Shown: positions 25,663 through 33,505 of the stretch, piece by piece
How positions within the stretch are numbered: the stretch's first letter is position 1
Layout of the letters: the number at the start of each line of letters is the position of its first letter
Source: HGM04593 sp045591315
GTDB taxonomy: Bacteria; Bacteroidota; Bacteroidia; Bacteroidales; Bacteroidaceae
Assembly (NCBI GenBank): GCA_045591315.1
Contig: JAZNSN010000040.1
Span: forward strand, 25,353 to 89,352
Direction: 5' to 3'
DNA: 64,000 nt
Notes under the pieces: generated by a model
What the model was told of the DNA's origin: nothing
The model's input: the letters and a program-made list of their open reading frames with translations, nothing else
The model's database searches: none
Position numbers and translations under genes: made by a program

Positions 25663-26394
25663 TCAGTTTACGAATACAGTATCGAAATACTCGTCAAAGA
25701 TTCTCTTTGCCTCATCGAGCTGCTCTGGAGTATTCTCCTTGACATGCTTGAGCTTATACTCCATACCCAACGGCTCATACTTATGGGCACCGAGAGTATG
25801 GTATGGCAATATCTCGACACGCTTTATCATGTCGTACTCCTTGAAATGCTCTCCCAATGCACGAATATCCTCTTCGAATGCACTATAGCCCTGGACAAGC
25901 ACATAACGCAACCAGAACGGCCTTCCGTTCTCCTGCAGCCATTTGGCTGTCGCAAGAGTCTGTTTGTTCTGACGCTCCGTGAGGAGTGTATGGCGTTCGG
26001 GATTGTACTGCTTGATATCAAGCAGTACAAGGTCAACAATCGAGAAAAGTTCCTCGACATGGCTGTTCCAGATGCTTCCGTTAGTATCTATGCAGACATG
26101 TATTCCCTGTTCCTTAAGACGCTTTACCAGAGGAACCAGTTCCTTTGCCTGGAATGTAGGCTCACCACCGCTGAAAGTAACACCGCCCTTTTTCCCGAAA
26201 AACGGTTTCTCGTTCATCGCCATACGTACAACATCCTCAATATCGGTTTCCTTGCTCTCCCCTTTGGCATCTATCGTATCGGGATTGGCACAGTATAGAC
26301 AACGGAAGTTGCATCCCTGAAGAAACACGACCAAACGCAAGCCCGGGCCGTCGAATGTACCCAAAGACTCGTATGAATGTACTCTAATATTCAT
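25663..26394 (-). CDS. pflA: Pyruvate formate-lyase activating enzyme
   Basis: 243 residues. A radical-SAM enzyme that places the glycyl radical on PflB. It starts with RVHSYESLGTFDGPGLRLVV, has the 4Fe-4S motif CNFRCLYC near residue 29, and GGVTFSGGEPTFQ near residue 74, as in E. coli PflA. It lies directly downstream of pflB on the same strand; a hairpin between them probably sets the ratio of the two proteins. Confidence 0.95.
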   Translation of the reverse strand: MNIRVHSYESLGTFDGPGLRLVVFLQGCNFRCLYCANPDTIDAKGESKETDIEDVVRMAMNEKPFFGKKGGVTFSGGEPTFQAKELVPLVKRLKEQGIHVCIDTNGSIWNSHVEELFSIVDLVLLDIKQYNPERHTLLTERQNKQTLATAKWLQENGRPFWLRYVLVQGYSAFEEDIRALGEHFKEYDMIKRVEILPYHTLGAHKYEPLGMEYKLKHVKENTPEQLDEAKRIFDEYFDTVFVN

Positions 26395-26408
26395 TATTCA
26401 TTCAGTTA

Positions 26409-26441
26409 AAAATAGGCCGACCTTGTGAGCCAGCCTATTTT
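26409..26441 (-). terminator. Hairpin between pflB and pflA
   Basis: A 9-bp stem (AAAATAGGC and complement) with a 15-base loop, reading on the minus strand into TTTTT. It ends about 15 bases before the pflA start, so it would act as a partial terminator or as a leader structure. Confidence 0.5.
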
Positions 26442-26463
26442 ATTAAACATTATATAACAGGTA

Positions 26464-28692
26464 TTACATACGCTCGTGGAAAGAACGTGAGATAACCTCC
26501 AGCTGGTGCTCGCGGCTCAGCTTGATGAAGTTAACAGCGTAACCCGATACACGGATTGTCAACTGAGGATACTTCTCAGGATGCTCCATTGCGTCCATAA
26601 GCATCTCGCGGTTCAACACGTTCACGTTCAGGTGGTGAGCACCCTTTGTGAAGTAACCGTCCATGAGTGTAACGAGGTTCTCTACACGTGTCTCAGCATC
26701 AACGCCAAGTGACTTTGGAATGATAGAGAATGTGTTGCTGATACCATCCTGAGAGTCGCGGTAGCGAAGCTTTGCAACTGAGCTCAAAGATGCGACAGCA
26801 CCGTTCTTGTCACGTCCGTGCATTGGGTTGGCACCCGGAGCGAAAGCAACGCCCTTGGCACGGCCGTCAGGAGTAGCACCTGTCTTCTTTCCGTACATTA
26901 CGTTAGAAGTAATGGTAAGGAGTGACAATGTTGGCTTAGCGTTCTTGTAAACCGGGTGCTTCTTGAGCTCCTCGCTGAAGAAGTAAACCAAGTCAACGCC
27001 GAGGTGGTCAACACGGTCGTCATCGTTACCGAAGCATGGGAAGTCGTTCTCGATTTCGAAAGACTCTGTCAAGCCAAGCTCGTTGCGCTTAACTGTCACC
27101 TTGCCGTACTTGATAGCTGAGAGAGAGTCGATAGCGATAGAGAGACCTGCAACACCGTATGCAAGGTTGATTGAAGGATCTGTATCGATGAGAGCCATCT
27201 GAGCCTTCTCATAGTAGTACTTGTCGTGCATGTAGTGGATGATGTTCATCGCGTCGTTGTAAACGCGTGCAACCTCCATAAGCACCTTCTTGTAGTTAGA
27301 GAGAACCTCCTCGTAGTTCAAGAGGTCGCCTGAAAGCACGGGAATACCCTTTACTACAACAGTACCGGTGTTCTCGCAACGTCCGCCGTTGATAGCAAGC
27401 AAGAGAGCCTTAGCCAAGTTGCAACGTGCACCGAAGAACTGGATCTGGCGGCCTACAGCCTGATATGATACGCAGCATGCGATACCGTAGTCGTCGCACT
27501 CGCGAACCTCACGCATAAGGGTATCGTTCTCGTACTGGATTGAAGATGTATCTATAGAAACCTTTGCACAGAACTCCTTGAAGCCCTCTGGAAGCTCGTT
27601 GCTCCAAAGAACAGTCATGTTAGGCTCCGGTGAGGGGCCGAGGTTGTAAAGAGTCTGCAAGAAGCGGAATGAAGTCTTTGTAACCTTTGTACGTCCATCG
27701 TTGAAACGGCCGCCGATAGCCTCTGTCACCCATGTCGGGTCACCGGCGAAGATATCGTTGTAAGACTGCATGCGCAAGTGACGTACCATACGCAACTTGA
27801 TAACGAACTGGTCGATTAGCTCCTGTGCGAATGTCTCATCGATGTTGCCGTGGTCAAGGTCGTACTGGATATATACATCGAGGAAAGATGATACGTTACC
27901 GAGTGACATTGCAGCACCGTCCTGCTCCTTGACTGCAGCAAGATATGCCATATATGTCCACTGTACAGCCTCCTGAGCCGATGTAGCAGGACGAGCAAGG
28001 TCGAGACCGTAGTACTCACCCATAACCTTCATCTCGTTGAGAGCCTTTATCTGCTCTGCAATTTCCTCACGGAGACGGATGTTGTGCTCAGTCATAGGAC
28101 CTACAACAGCCTTGAGGTCTTCTCTCTTAGCCTCGATAAGACGGTCAACGCCATAGAGAGCAAGACGACGGTAGTCACCGATTATACGGCCACGTGCATA
28201 GTTGTCGGGCAGACCTGTAAGGAAGCCCAAAGAACGGTACATACGGATTTCCTCGTTGTAAGCGTCAAACACACCGTCGTTGTGTGTCTTGCGATAGTGA
28301 TAGAAAATATCCTTTACCTTCTCGTCAACCTCAACGCCGTTCTCGCGGCAAGCCTTCTCAACAACCTTGATACCACCGAAAGGCTTGATAGCACGCTTGA
28401 GAAGCTCGTCGGTCTGGAGACCTACGATAAGCTCGTTCTCCTTGTCGATATAACCGGCCTTGTGAGAAGTAATTGTAGAAACAGTAACGTTGTCGAGTGA
28501 ACGGACACCGTTGTTTGCACGCTCCTCCTCAAGAGCCTTGAGACATACATTCCACACCTTAAGTGTTCTCTCGGTAGGACCGGCAAGGAACGAAGCATCA
28601 CCTTCGTATGGAGTAATGTTCTCATGAACAAAGTTACCCACATTGATCTCCTTAGTCCAAAGACCTTCTTTAAAATTCAAGTTCTTTTCCAT
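26464..28692 (-). CDS. pflB: Formate C-acetyltransferase (pyruvate formate-lyase)
   Basis: 742 residues. Converts pyruvate and CoA to acetyl-CoA and formate in anaerobic metabolism. The active-site cysteine pair is in DDYGIACCVSYQAVG near residue 405. The glycyl-radical loop is RVSGYAVNFIKLSREHQ near residue 718. N-terminus (FKEGLWTKEINVGNFV) and length match the family. The codon choice is strongly biased (many AAC, CGT, GCA), as expected for a highly expressed enzyme. Confidence 0.97.
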   Translation of the reverse strand: MEKNLNFKEGLWTKEINVGNFVHENITPYEGDASFLAGPTERTLKVWNVCLKALEEERANNGVRSLDNVTVSTITSHKAGYIDKENELIVGLQTDELLKRAIKPFGGIKVVEKACRENGVEVDEKVKDIFYHYRKTHNDGVFDAYNEEIRMYRSLGFLTGLPDNYARGRIIGDYRRLALYGVDRLIEAKREDLKAVVGPMTEHNIRLREEIAEQIKALNEMKVMGEYYGLDLARPATSAQEAVQWTYMAYLAAVKEQDGAAMSLGNVSSFLDVYIQYDLDHGNIDETFAQELIDQFVIKLRMVRHLRMQSYNDIFAGDPTWVTEAIGGRFNDGRTKVTKTSFRFLQTLYNLGPSPEPNMTVLWSNELPEGFKEFCAKVSIDTSSIQYENDTLMREVRECDDYGIACCVSYQAVGRQIQFFGARCNLAKALLLAINGGRCENTGTVVVKGIPVLSGDLLNYEEVLSNYKKVLMEVARVYNDAMNIIHYMHDKYYYEKAQMALIDTDPSINLAYGVAGLSIAIDSLSAIKYGKVTVKRNELGLTESFEIENDFPCFGNDDDRVDHLGVDLVYFFSEELKKHPVYKNAKPTLSLLTITSNVMYGKKTGATPDGRAKGVAFAPGANPMHGRDKNGAVASLSSVAKLRYRDSQDGISNTFSIIPKSLGVDAETRVENLVTLMDGYFTKGAHHLNVNVLNREMLMDAMEHPEKYPQLTIRVSGYAVNFIKLSREHQLEVISRSFHERM

Positions 28693-28799
28693 AGTTATTT
28701 TATATCAAAGATTTGTGTTTCTTTAAAATCGAATATGAAAAATGCAATATTCCTAAGCGTTCTAATATTAAAAATAAGCATTATGCCATATTCTGCATG

Positions 28800-28807
28800 C
28801 AAAGATA
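28800..28807 (-). promoter_or_regulatory. -7 box of pflB
   Basis: TATCTTTG on the minus strand fits TAnnTTTG and would give a leader of about 100 bases before pflB. The surroundings are very AT-rich; no clear -33 TTTG at the right distance. Confidence 0.4.
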
Positions 28808-28887
28808 ATAAAAATAATATTATCATTGATATATAATCGGCATATTTTTTTCAATTTATTCCATTTTTAAAATCATTTCAATTTAAA

Positions 28888-29616
28888 TCATTTTAACAGA
28901 GCTATTATACCGCTTAAAAGCATGACTGAATATACTATTCTCTTGAAAGTTGCATTTCCTAATTTCCTATAACACTTCGCACCAAAGAAAACACCTGACA
29001 CCACCCCCAAAAGACCGGCAACCCAATAAAGGGGAGTATTCTCTGTATAATACCCTCCATTGGACCTGTACAACAGATAGAAACAATTGAAAAGGAGCCA
29101 GAAAGCCTGCATTGTTGCCATATAGGCCCGTTTGTCGGGTATTGCACTCACACCGTAAAGCACAACGGGAGGACCGGGCATTCCGAACATCGCTCCCATG
29201 ACTCCACTCAGTGCACCTATTACGCATTGCGCCCATACGGAAGCAAAAGACTTGCCCGCCTTGCCGTCGAACAAAAGGAAATATATCGCTACAAGAACAA
29301 GAGCTGCCCCAAGACATCGAAGCATAAAAGCACTGCTCAATGAAGCCATATACGATATTACAAAGAAAGAGACCAGCGCATTGAACAGAAGAACAACAGG
29401 AATCCTGGCCCAACATATATATTTGAAATTACACACAACAATGAGCAAAGCAGTAGTACCCGAAAGAAGCCCTGACAACGCAACAGCTTCGTTATATGAC
29501 GGCATAATGTAGGGAAGGAACATCATAATGAATATCCCGAACCCGAAGCCCGATACCCGTTGCACAAAGCTGGCGACTGCAGAGAGCAGCAAAACCCATA
29601 TAAGAAGTTCCAACAT
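28888..29616 (-). CDS. TauE/SafE family sulfite/anion exporter
   Basis: 242 residues with about eight helices in two inverted halves. The first half has SAVASFVQRVSGFGFGIFIM, the second ALSGVMGAMFGMPGPPVVLY, the two family signatures around the transport path. Members export sulfite, sulfonates or related anions. The substrate here is unknown. Its own -7 box lies 21 bases upstream; it precedes pflB on the same strand with about 195 bases between. Confidence 0.88.
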   Translation of the reverse strand: MLELLIWVLLLSAVASFVQRVSGFGFGIFIMMFLPYIMPSYNEAVALSGLLSGTTALLIVVCNFKYICWARIPVVLLFNALVSFFVISYMASLSSAFMLRCLGAALVLVAIYFLLFDGKAGKSFASVWAQCVIGALSGVMGAMFGMPGPPVVLYGVSAIPDKRAYMATMQAFWLLFNCFYLLYRSNGGYYTENTPLYWVAGLLGVVSGVFFGAKCYRKLGNATFKRIVYSVMLLSGIIALLK

Positions 29617-29636
29617 TTGAATATCAATTTATCATA

Positions 29637-29644
29637 CAAAGATA
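29637..29644 (-). promoter_or_regulatory. -7 box of the TauE/SafE gene
   Basis: TATCTTTG on the minus strand, 21 bases before the start codon, matches TAnnTTTG. No clear -33 element. The rest of 29645-29779 shows no gene. Confidence 0.45.
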
Positions 29645-29779
29645 GCAAAACAAATCTGGAGAAGAAGAAGAATTGAAAGATAATGCCGGTGCAGAAGACG
29701 AAGAAACAATGTAATCATAGATTATTTCAACACAAGAATAACCAAAGATGAAAATATTTTCAACTTTTTCCGCATTTTA

Positions 29780-29811
29780 CTTGCACGGGTCCATTTTTTG
29801 ATATACTTTTG
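29780..29811 (+). promoter_or_regulatory. Promoter of tRNA-Ser
   Basis: CTTG at 29780-29783 and TACTTTTG at 29804-29811 are separated by 20 bases, the textbook Bacteroidetes spacing. Transcription would start about 40 bases before the tRNA. Confidence 0.65.
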
Positions 29812-29857
29812 CATCGTCAAAAACGGAAAGACCACATTCCATGACACAAAAACCTTA

Positions 29858-29942
29858 GGAGAGGTGGCAGAGTGGTCGATTGCACCGGTCTTGAAAACCG
29901 ACGTACTGAGAGGTACCGGGGGTTCGAATCCCTCCCTCTCCG
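29858..29942 (+). tRNA. tRNA-Ser (anticodon UGA)
   Basis: An 85-base class II tRNA. The acceptor stem GGAGAGG pairs with CCTCTCC, discriminator G; the 3' CCA is not encoded. The anticodon loop CTTGAAA gives TGA. A long variable arm follows (TACTGAGAGGTA region), and the T arm is GGGGGTTCGAATCCCTC. The first anticodon-stem pair is C-A, a small irregularity. Confidence 0.95.
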
Positions 29943-29948
29943 CTAAAA

Positions 29949-30002
29949 GAAAAGCAGACAGAAACTCAAATTTATTTGAAGGTTTGTCTGCTTTTTCTTT
30001 TT
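29949..30002 (+). terminator. tRNA-Ser terminator
   Basis: AAAAGCAGAC pairs with GTCTGCTTTT, with AAAC/GTTT and an inner TCAAAT/ATTTGA stem between, followed by a T-rich run. It begins a few bases after the mature tRNA. Confidence 0.7.
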
Positions 30003-30049
30003 GCAAGGATGCCCGCGGCAGCGCAAGGGATGGACAAAGTCAATTCCTC

Positions 30050-30066
30050 CCTCTCTGCAAGAAACA
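30050..30066 (+). repeat. Decayed copy of the tRNA-Ser 3' end
   Basis: A 17-base stretch ending CTCCCTCTCTGC matches the last T-arm and acceptor bases of the tRNA-Ser upstream at 15 of 17 positions. It is followed, like the tRNA, by a hairpin. It may be an old attachment-site scar or the remnant of a tandem tRNA. Confidence 0.4.
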
Positions 30067-30095
30067 AGAGAACTGAAAAGTTCTCTTGTTTTGCT
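30064..30095 (+). terminator. Second hairpin downstream of the tRNA
   Basis: ACAAGAGAACT and its complement form an 11-bp stem around a GAAA tetraloop, followed by TTTTGCTTT. The stretch from 30096 to 30207 contains nothing I can identify. Confidence 0.6.
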
Positions 30096-30207
30096 TTATA
30101 GCCAGTCGGGGGTTGTTCGACTCAACGTAAAATTCGGGCTCACCTGAAAAAAGTTGCGGGGATTAGATAAAAATCAATCGAAGAATACAAAAAAGATTCA
30201 TTAGCAA

Positions 30208-30260
30208 AACGTATATAAACAGGAGCCCGGTTTATTGTCGGGCTCCTGTTTATATACGTT
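30208..30260. terminator. Long terminator hairpin of the sulfatase operon
   Basis: A perfect 22-bp stem starting AACGTATATAAACAGG with a 9-base loop, 18 bases after the NagB-like stop codon on the minus strand. Its length suggests efficient termination from both sides. Confidence 0.85.
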
Positions 30261-30278
30261 GTCAAAAGCTGCAGGCTA

Positions 30279-32201
30279 TTACAGCAGTTTCGCAAAAAGC
30301 TCTATTGCCTGATATTCGGGCAAGCCTATCTTGTTGAACAGTTCGGCTGTACCCTGAGTACGCTCTTCGGCACGCTGCCAGAACTCACGTGCATCCTCAC
30401 CTGGGAACGGAACGATATCCTTCTGCGAGAGGTGACGGAAGATTGCATGACGCTTGCGGATAAGCTCCTCCGGGCTGAGAGGCACCGCCATGTCGGCAAC
30501 AGCCAAATCCCACTCCTGCCATGCTCCACGATAGAGCCATATATGACACTCTTTTGCCCAAGGCTCGTCCTTAACCTCCTCAAATGCACGCAAAACAGCC
30601 TCGATACATACACGGTGTGTGCCGTGAGGGTCGGTAAGGTCACCCGCAGCATAAATCTGGTGCGGCTTTACCTCGCGCATCAATTTCTTTACTATCTCAA
30701 TATCGTCATCGCTCAACTGGCCTTTCTTTATTCCGCCTGTCTCATAGAACGGCAAGTTGAGGAAATGGGCATTGGTGCGGTCATTAAGGCCTATTGAACG
30801 GCACGCAGCGCGCGCTTCGGCACGACGTATTGCACCTTTAAGGTCGAGCAGCTTACGCGGTTCAGGCTCGCCCACCTTCTTGTTTGCGATTATCTCGCGT
30901 ATCTCGTCAAAGGCATCGCCAAAGCCCATCTCCTTTGCTGTATCGATATTCTGCAAGACAACATCGTCATAAACAGCCACGTTACCCGAAGTCTGATATG
31001 CCACATGCACGTCGTGCCCATGCTCTATAAGACGGTTGAACGTACCGCCCATAGATATCACATCGTCATCGGGATGTGGAGAGAATATCAGCACACGTTT
31101 CGGGAACGGTGTTGAGGGAACGGGACGGGTTGAGTCATCGGCATTAGGCTTGCCGCCGGGCCAGCCGGAAATAATATGCTGTATCTCGTTGAAGACACGG
31201 ATATTTATAGAATCGTATGTACCGACACGCTCAAGCAGATCGGACAACGAATTCTTGATGTAATCCTGATGTGTAAGCTTCAGAATAGGTTTGCCAACAG
31301 TCTGGCAAAGCCATATTACAGCCTTGCGGACAAGTTTGTCGCTCCACTCCTGCGGCGGTGCAATGAGCCATGGCTCCTTGACACGTGTGAGTTCCTGAGC
31401 AGCAGCCTCATCAATAACGACAGCTATATTATCATGCTCTTGCAGATATGTAGCCGGGAACTCTTCGCTCACTTCACCCTCAATAAGGTCGCAAGCTATA
31501 CGTGCCTTCTCTTCTCCCCACATCATAAGCACAATCTTCTTCGCGCTCATTATAGTCTCAAGGCCCATTGTGATGGCCATCTTGGGAACTTCGTTAGGAT
31601 TGGAGAAGAACTTGTCCTGGTTCTTGCGTGAGTTATAGCTCAACTGCACCAGACGTGTCGTAGAGTGCGCATAGCTTCCCGGCTCATTGAAACCTATCTG
31701 TCCGAGTTCGCCTACACCCATAATCATAAGATCGACACAACCGTTCACCTTGCGCTCATACTCCTTGCAGTAATCGTTCACCTTGTCACGAGCAACAGTC
31801 CCGTCAGGGAAATGCACATTCTGCGGATTGATATCGATATACTTGAGGAAATCCTCATATACCCTATGGTTACGGCTCTGAGGCGATTCCGGCGCCATCG
31901 GGTAGAACTCGTCAAGGCTATACACCTCAACATTTGCAAAACTCACCTCACCGGCATTGTAACGGTTTACAAGCTCTGCATACAAGCCTAACGGAGTGCG
32001 GCCGGTTGACAAACCGAGCACGAAAGGCTTATCGCCCTTATGCGACTTTATTGCATCGATTACTATGTTGGCTGCCCACGCAACACCCTCCTTTTCGGTA
32101 GCGCATATTCTTGTAGGCACTTTTTCGAACTTGCAGATGCTCTCTATTGAGGCTGATATCGGCAACTCGCCGATTTTTGGAAGTACAAATTTTGGATTCA
32201 T
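30279..32201 (-). CDS. NagB-like domain fused to PIG-L/LmbE deacetylase domain
   Basis: 640 residues, the Bacteroidetes fusion resembling B. thetaiotaomicron BT_0258. Residues 30-290 are the glucosamine-6-phosphate deaminase fold (VLGLSTGRTPLGLY, YSLDEFYPM). The catalytic loop reads GVGELGQIGFNEPGS near residue 160, where active NagB has G-x-D-G-H-I-A-F-N-E: the Asp and His equivalent to E. coli 141 and 143 are Leu and Gln. Residues about 368-600 are a PIG-L/LmbE domain with the zinc motif FSPHPDDDVISMGG and a later DPHGTHRV. The second half may remove N-acetyl groups from an amino sugar; the first half may only bind the substrate. Last gene of the sulfatase operon. Confidence 0.9.
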   Translation of the reverse strand: MNPKFVLPKIGELPISASIESICKFEKVPTRICATEKEGVAWAANIVIDAIKSHKGDKPFVLGLSTGRTPLGLYAELVNRYNAGEVSFANVEVYSLDEFYPMAPESPQSRNHRVYEDFLKYIDINPQNVHFPDGTVARDKVNDYCKEYERKVNGCVDLMIMGVGELGQIGFNEPGSYAHSTTRLVQLSYNSRKNQDKFFSNPNEVPKMAITMGLETIMSAKKIVLMMWGEEKARIACDLIEGEVSEEFPATYLQEHDNIAVVIDEAAAQELTRVKEPWLIAPPQEWSDKLVRKAVIWLCQTVGKPILKLTHQDYIKNSLSDLLERVGTYDSINIRVFNEIQHIISGWPGGKPNADDSTRPVPSTPFPKRVLIFSPHPDDDVISMGGTFNRLIEHGHDVHVAYQTSGNVAVYDDVVLQNIDTAKEMGFGDAFDEIREIIANKKVGEPEPRKLLDLKGAIRRAEARAACRSIGLNDRTNAHFLNLPFYETGGIKKGQLSDDDIEIVKKLMREVKPHQIYAAGDLTDPHGTHRVCIEAVLRAFEEVKDEPWAKECHIWLYRGAWQEWDLAVADMAVPLSPEELIRKRHAIFRHLSQKDIVPFPGEDAREFWQRAEERTQGTAELFNKIGLPEYQAIELFAKLL

Positions 32202-32248
32202 AATTTTCTTTTTAAGTCAGTTATAGTTATTCAGTAAATAGTATTATC

Positions 32249-33499
32249 TCAAATGTTTCTTTTCCAGTTCATGACTTCTGAGGCCGGTTCTCCTTTTTCT
32301 ATCAATGTCTTCATGTAGCGCATATAAGGGTCGGTATGACGGAAAAACATCTTATACCCCTCACACAAGGCATTCATATATGGCTCACCGTTCCTTGCGT
32401 ACGCAAATCTATGCTTAGGACACTCGCCCCTACATAGAAAATAGTAGTTGCAACGCTTGCACTCCATAGGCAAGGCATCGCGTTTGTCGCGCCCGAAGAG
32501 CTGTTGCTCGCTGCTGCGGTACATCAACGACAATTCCTTATCTTTTATATTGCCAAGTCGGTATTCGGGATATACAAAATGGTCACAGGAATAGACATCA
32601 CCGTTATGCTCTACGACCAGACCGTCTCCGCACACCTCGGCAAAAGCACAAAGCGAAGGAGGAACACCGCACCAGTTGCCCAAAGTAACATCGAACAACT
32701 GGACAAACCACTTGCCGACATCATATCTCACCCATTCGTCAAACACGTCGCACATGAACTGCCCGTACCCTTTGGCCGAAACCGACCATGGAGCTTCAAC
32801 AGCATCTTCTTCATCGGGAGAGACAATCAACGAACGCTTTCCCGGACGCTCCCTCACATACTCAACGACCGGCAGGAACTGCATATAACGGTTTAGAGAA
32901 CGCAGGAACTTATAGACCTCTGCGCCACGCCCCTCACTGCGCGCATTCACTGTCGAAAGGATATTGAACTCTACCCCACTGCGCGTCATCATCTCCACTG
33001 CACGCATAACGCGTGAGAAAGTTGCAGCACCGCCGCAATCGCGTCTGAAGGCATCGTGTATATCCTCCGGACCATCAAGCGACAAGCCTATAAGGAAACC
33101 GTTATCCTTGAAGAAGCTGCACCACTCCTCATTCACGAGTATGCCGTTTGTCTGCAAGGTGTTCTCAATATTCTTTCCTGCCGCATATTTCTTCTGCAGC
33201 TCCATAGCCTTGCGGAAGAAAGGAAGACCGGCCATAAGCGGTTCACCGCCATGCCAGCAGAAACTGATATCATTCTGCGAAGCACCCTCGATATACTGTC
33301 TGATATAGATTTCAAGGAGTTCTTCGCTCATCCTGGGCATAGCACCGTTATACATTTCGCTCTTGTCGCGATAGTAACAATAGTGACAATCGAGGTTGCA
33401 TGCCGAACCTATGGGCTTGACCATTGTTCCGAAAGCCGGCGCGCGCCTCATCTTGGCAACATCGGCTATATGCAGATTGTTCTTCCTGTTACTTTTCAT
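32249..33499 (-). CDS. Anaerobic sulfatase-maturating enzyme (radical SAM/SPASM)
   Basis: 416 residues. It oxidises a Cys or Ser in sulfatases to formylglycine without oxygen. The radical-SAM cluster motif is CNLDCHYCYYRD near residue 34, followed by FCWHGGEPLMAGLPFF, typical of anSME. The C-terminal SPASM region supplies two more clusters through CGDG, SCDHF and CKRCNYYFLCRGECPKH (residues about 295-365). It lies six bases downstream of a Ser-type sulfatase, its probable target. Confidence 0.93.
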   Translation of the reverse strand: MKSNRKNNLHIADVAKMRRAPAFGTMVKPIGSACNLDCHYCYYRDKSEMYNGAMPRMSEELLEIYIRQYIEGASQNDISFCWHGGEPLMAGLPFFRKAMELQKKYAAGKNIENTLQTNGILVNEEWCSFFKDNGFLIGLSLDGPEDIHDAFRRDCGGAATFSRVMRAVEMMTRSGVEFNILSTVNARSEGRGAEVYKFLRSLNRYMQFLPVVEYVRERPGKRSLIVSPDEEDAVEAPWSVSAKGYGQFMCDVFDEWVRYDVGKWFVQLFDVTLGNWCGVPPSLCAFAEVCGDGLVVEHNGDVYSCDHFVYPEYRLGNIKDKELSLMYRSSEQQLFGRDKRDALPMECKRCNYYFLCRGECPKHRFAYARNGEPYMNALCEGYKMFFRHTDPYMRYMKTLIEKGEPASEVMNWKRNI

Positions 33500-33505
33500 A
33501 TAAGG

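Noticed and set aside
29722..30006. 94-residue minus-strand frame over the tRNA
   Set aside because: The AEREGFEPPVPLSTSVFKTG type of sequence is the well-known false protein produced by reading a tRNA-Ser gene backwards.
30279..32201. Plain nagB (glucosamine-6-phosphate deaminase)
   Set aside because: The catalytic Asp and His are replaced and a PIG-L domain is fused, so the simple name would mislead.
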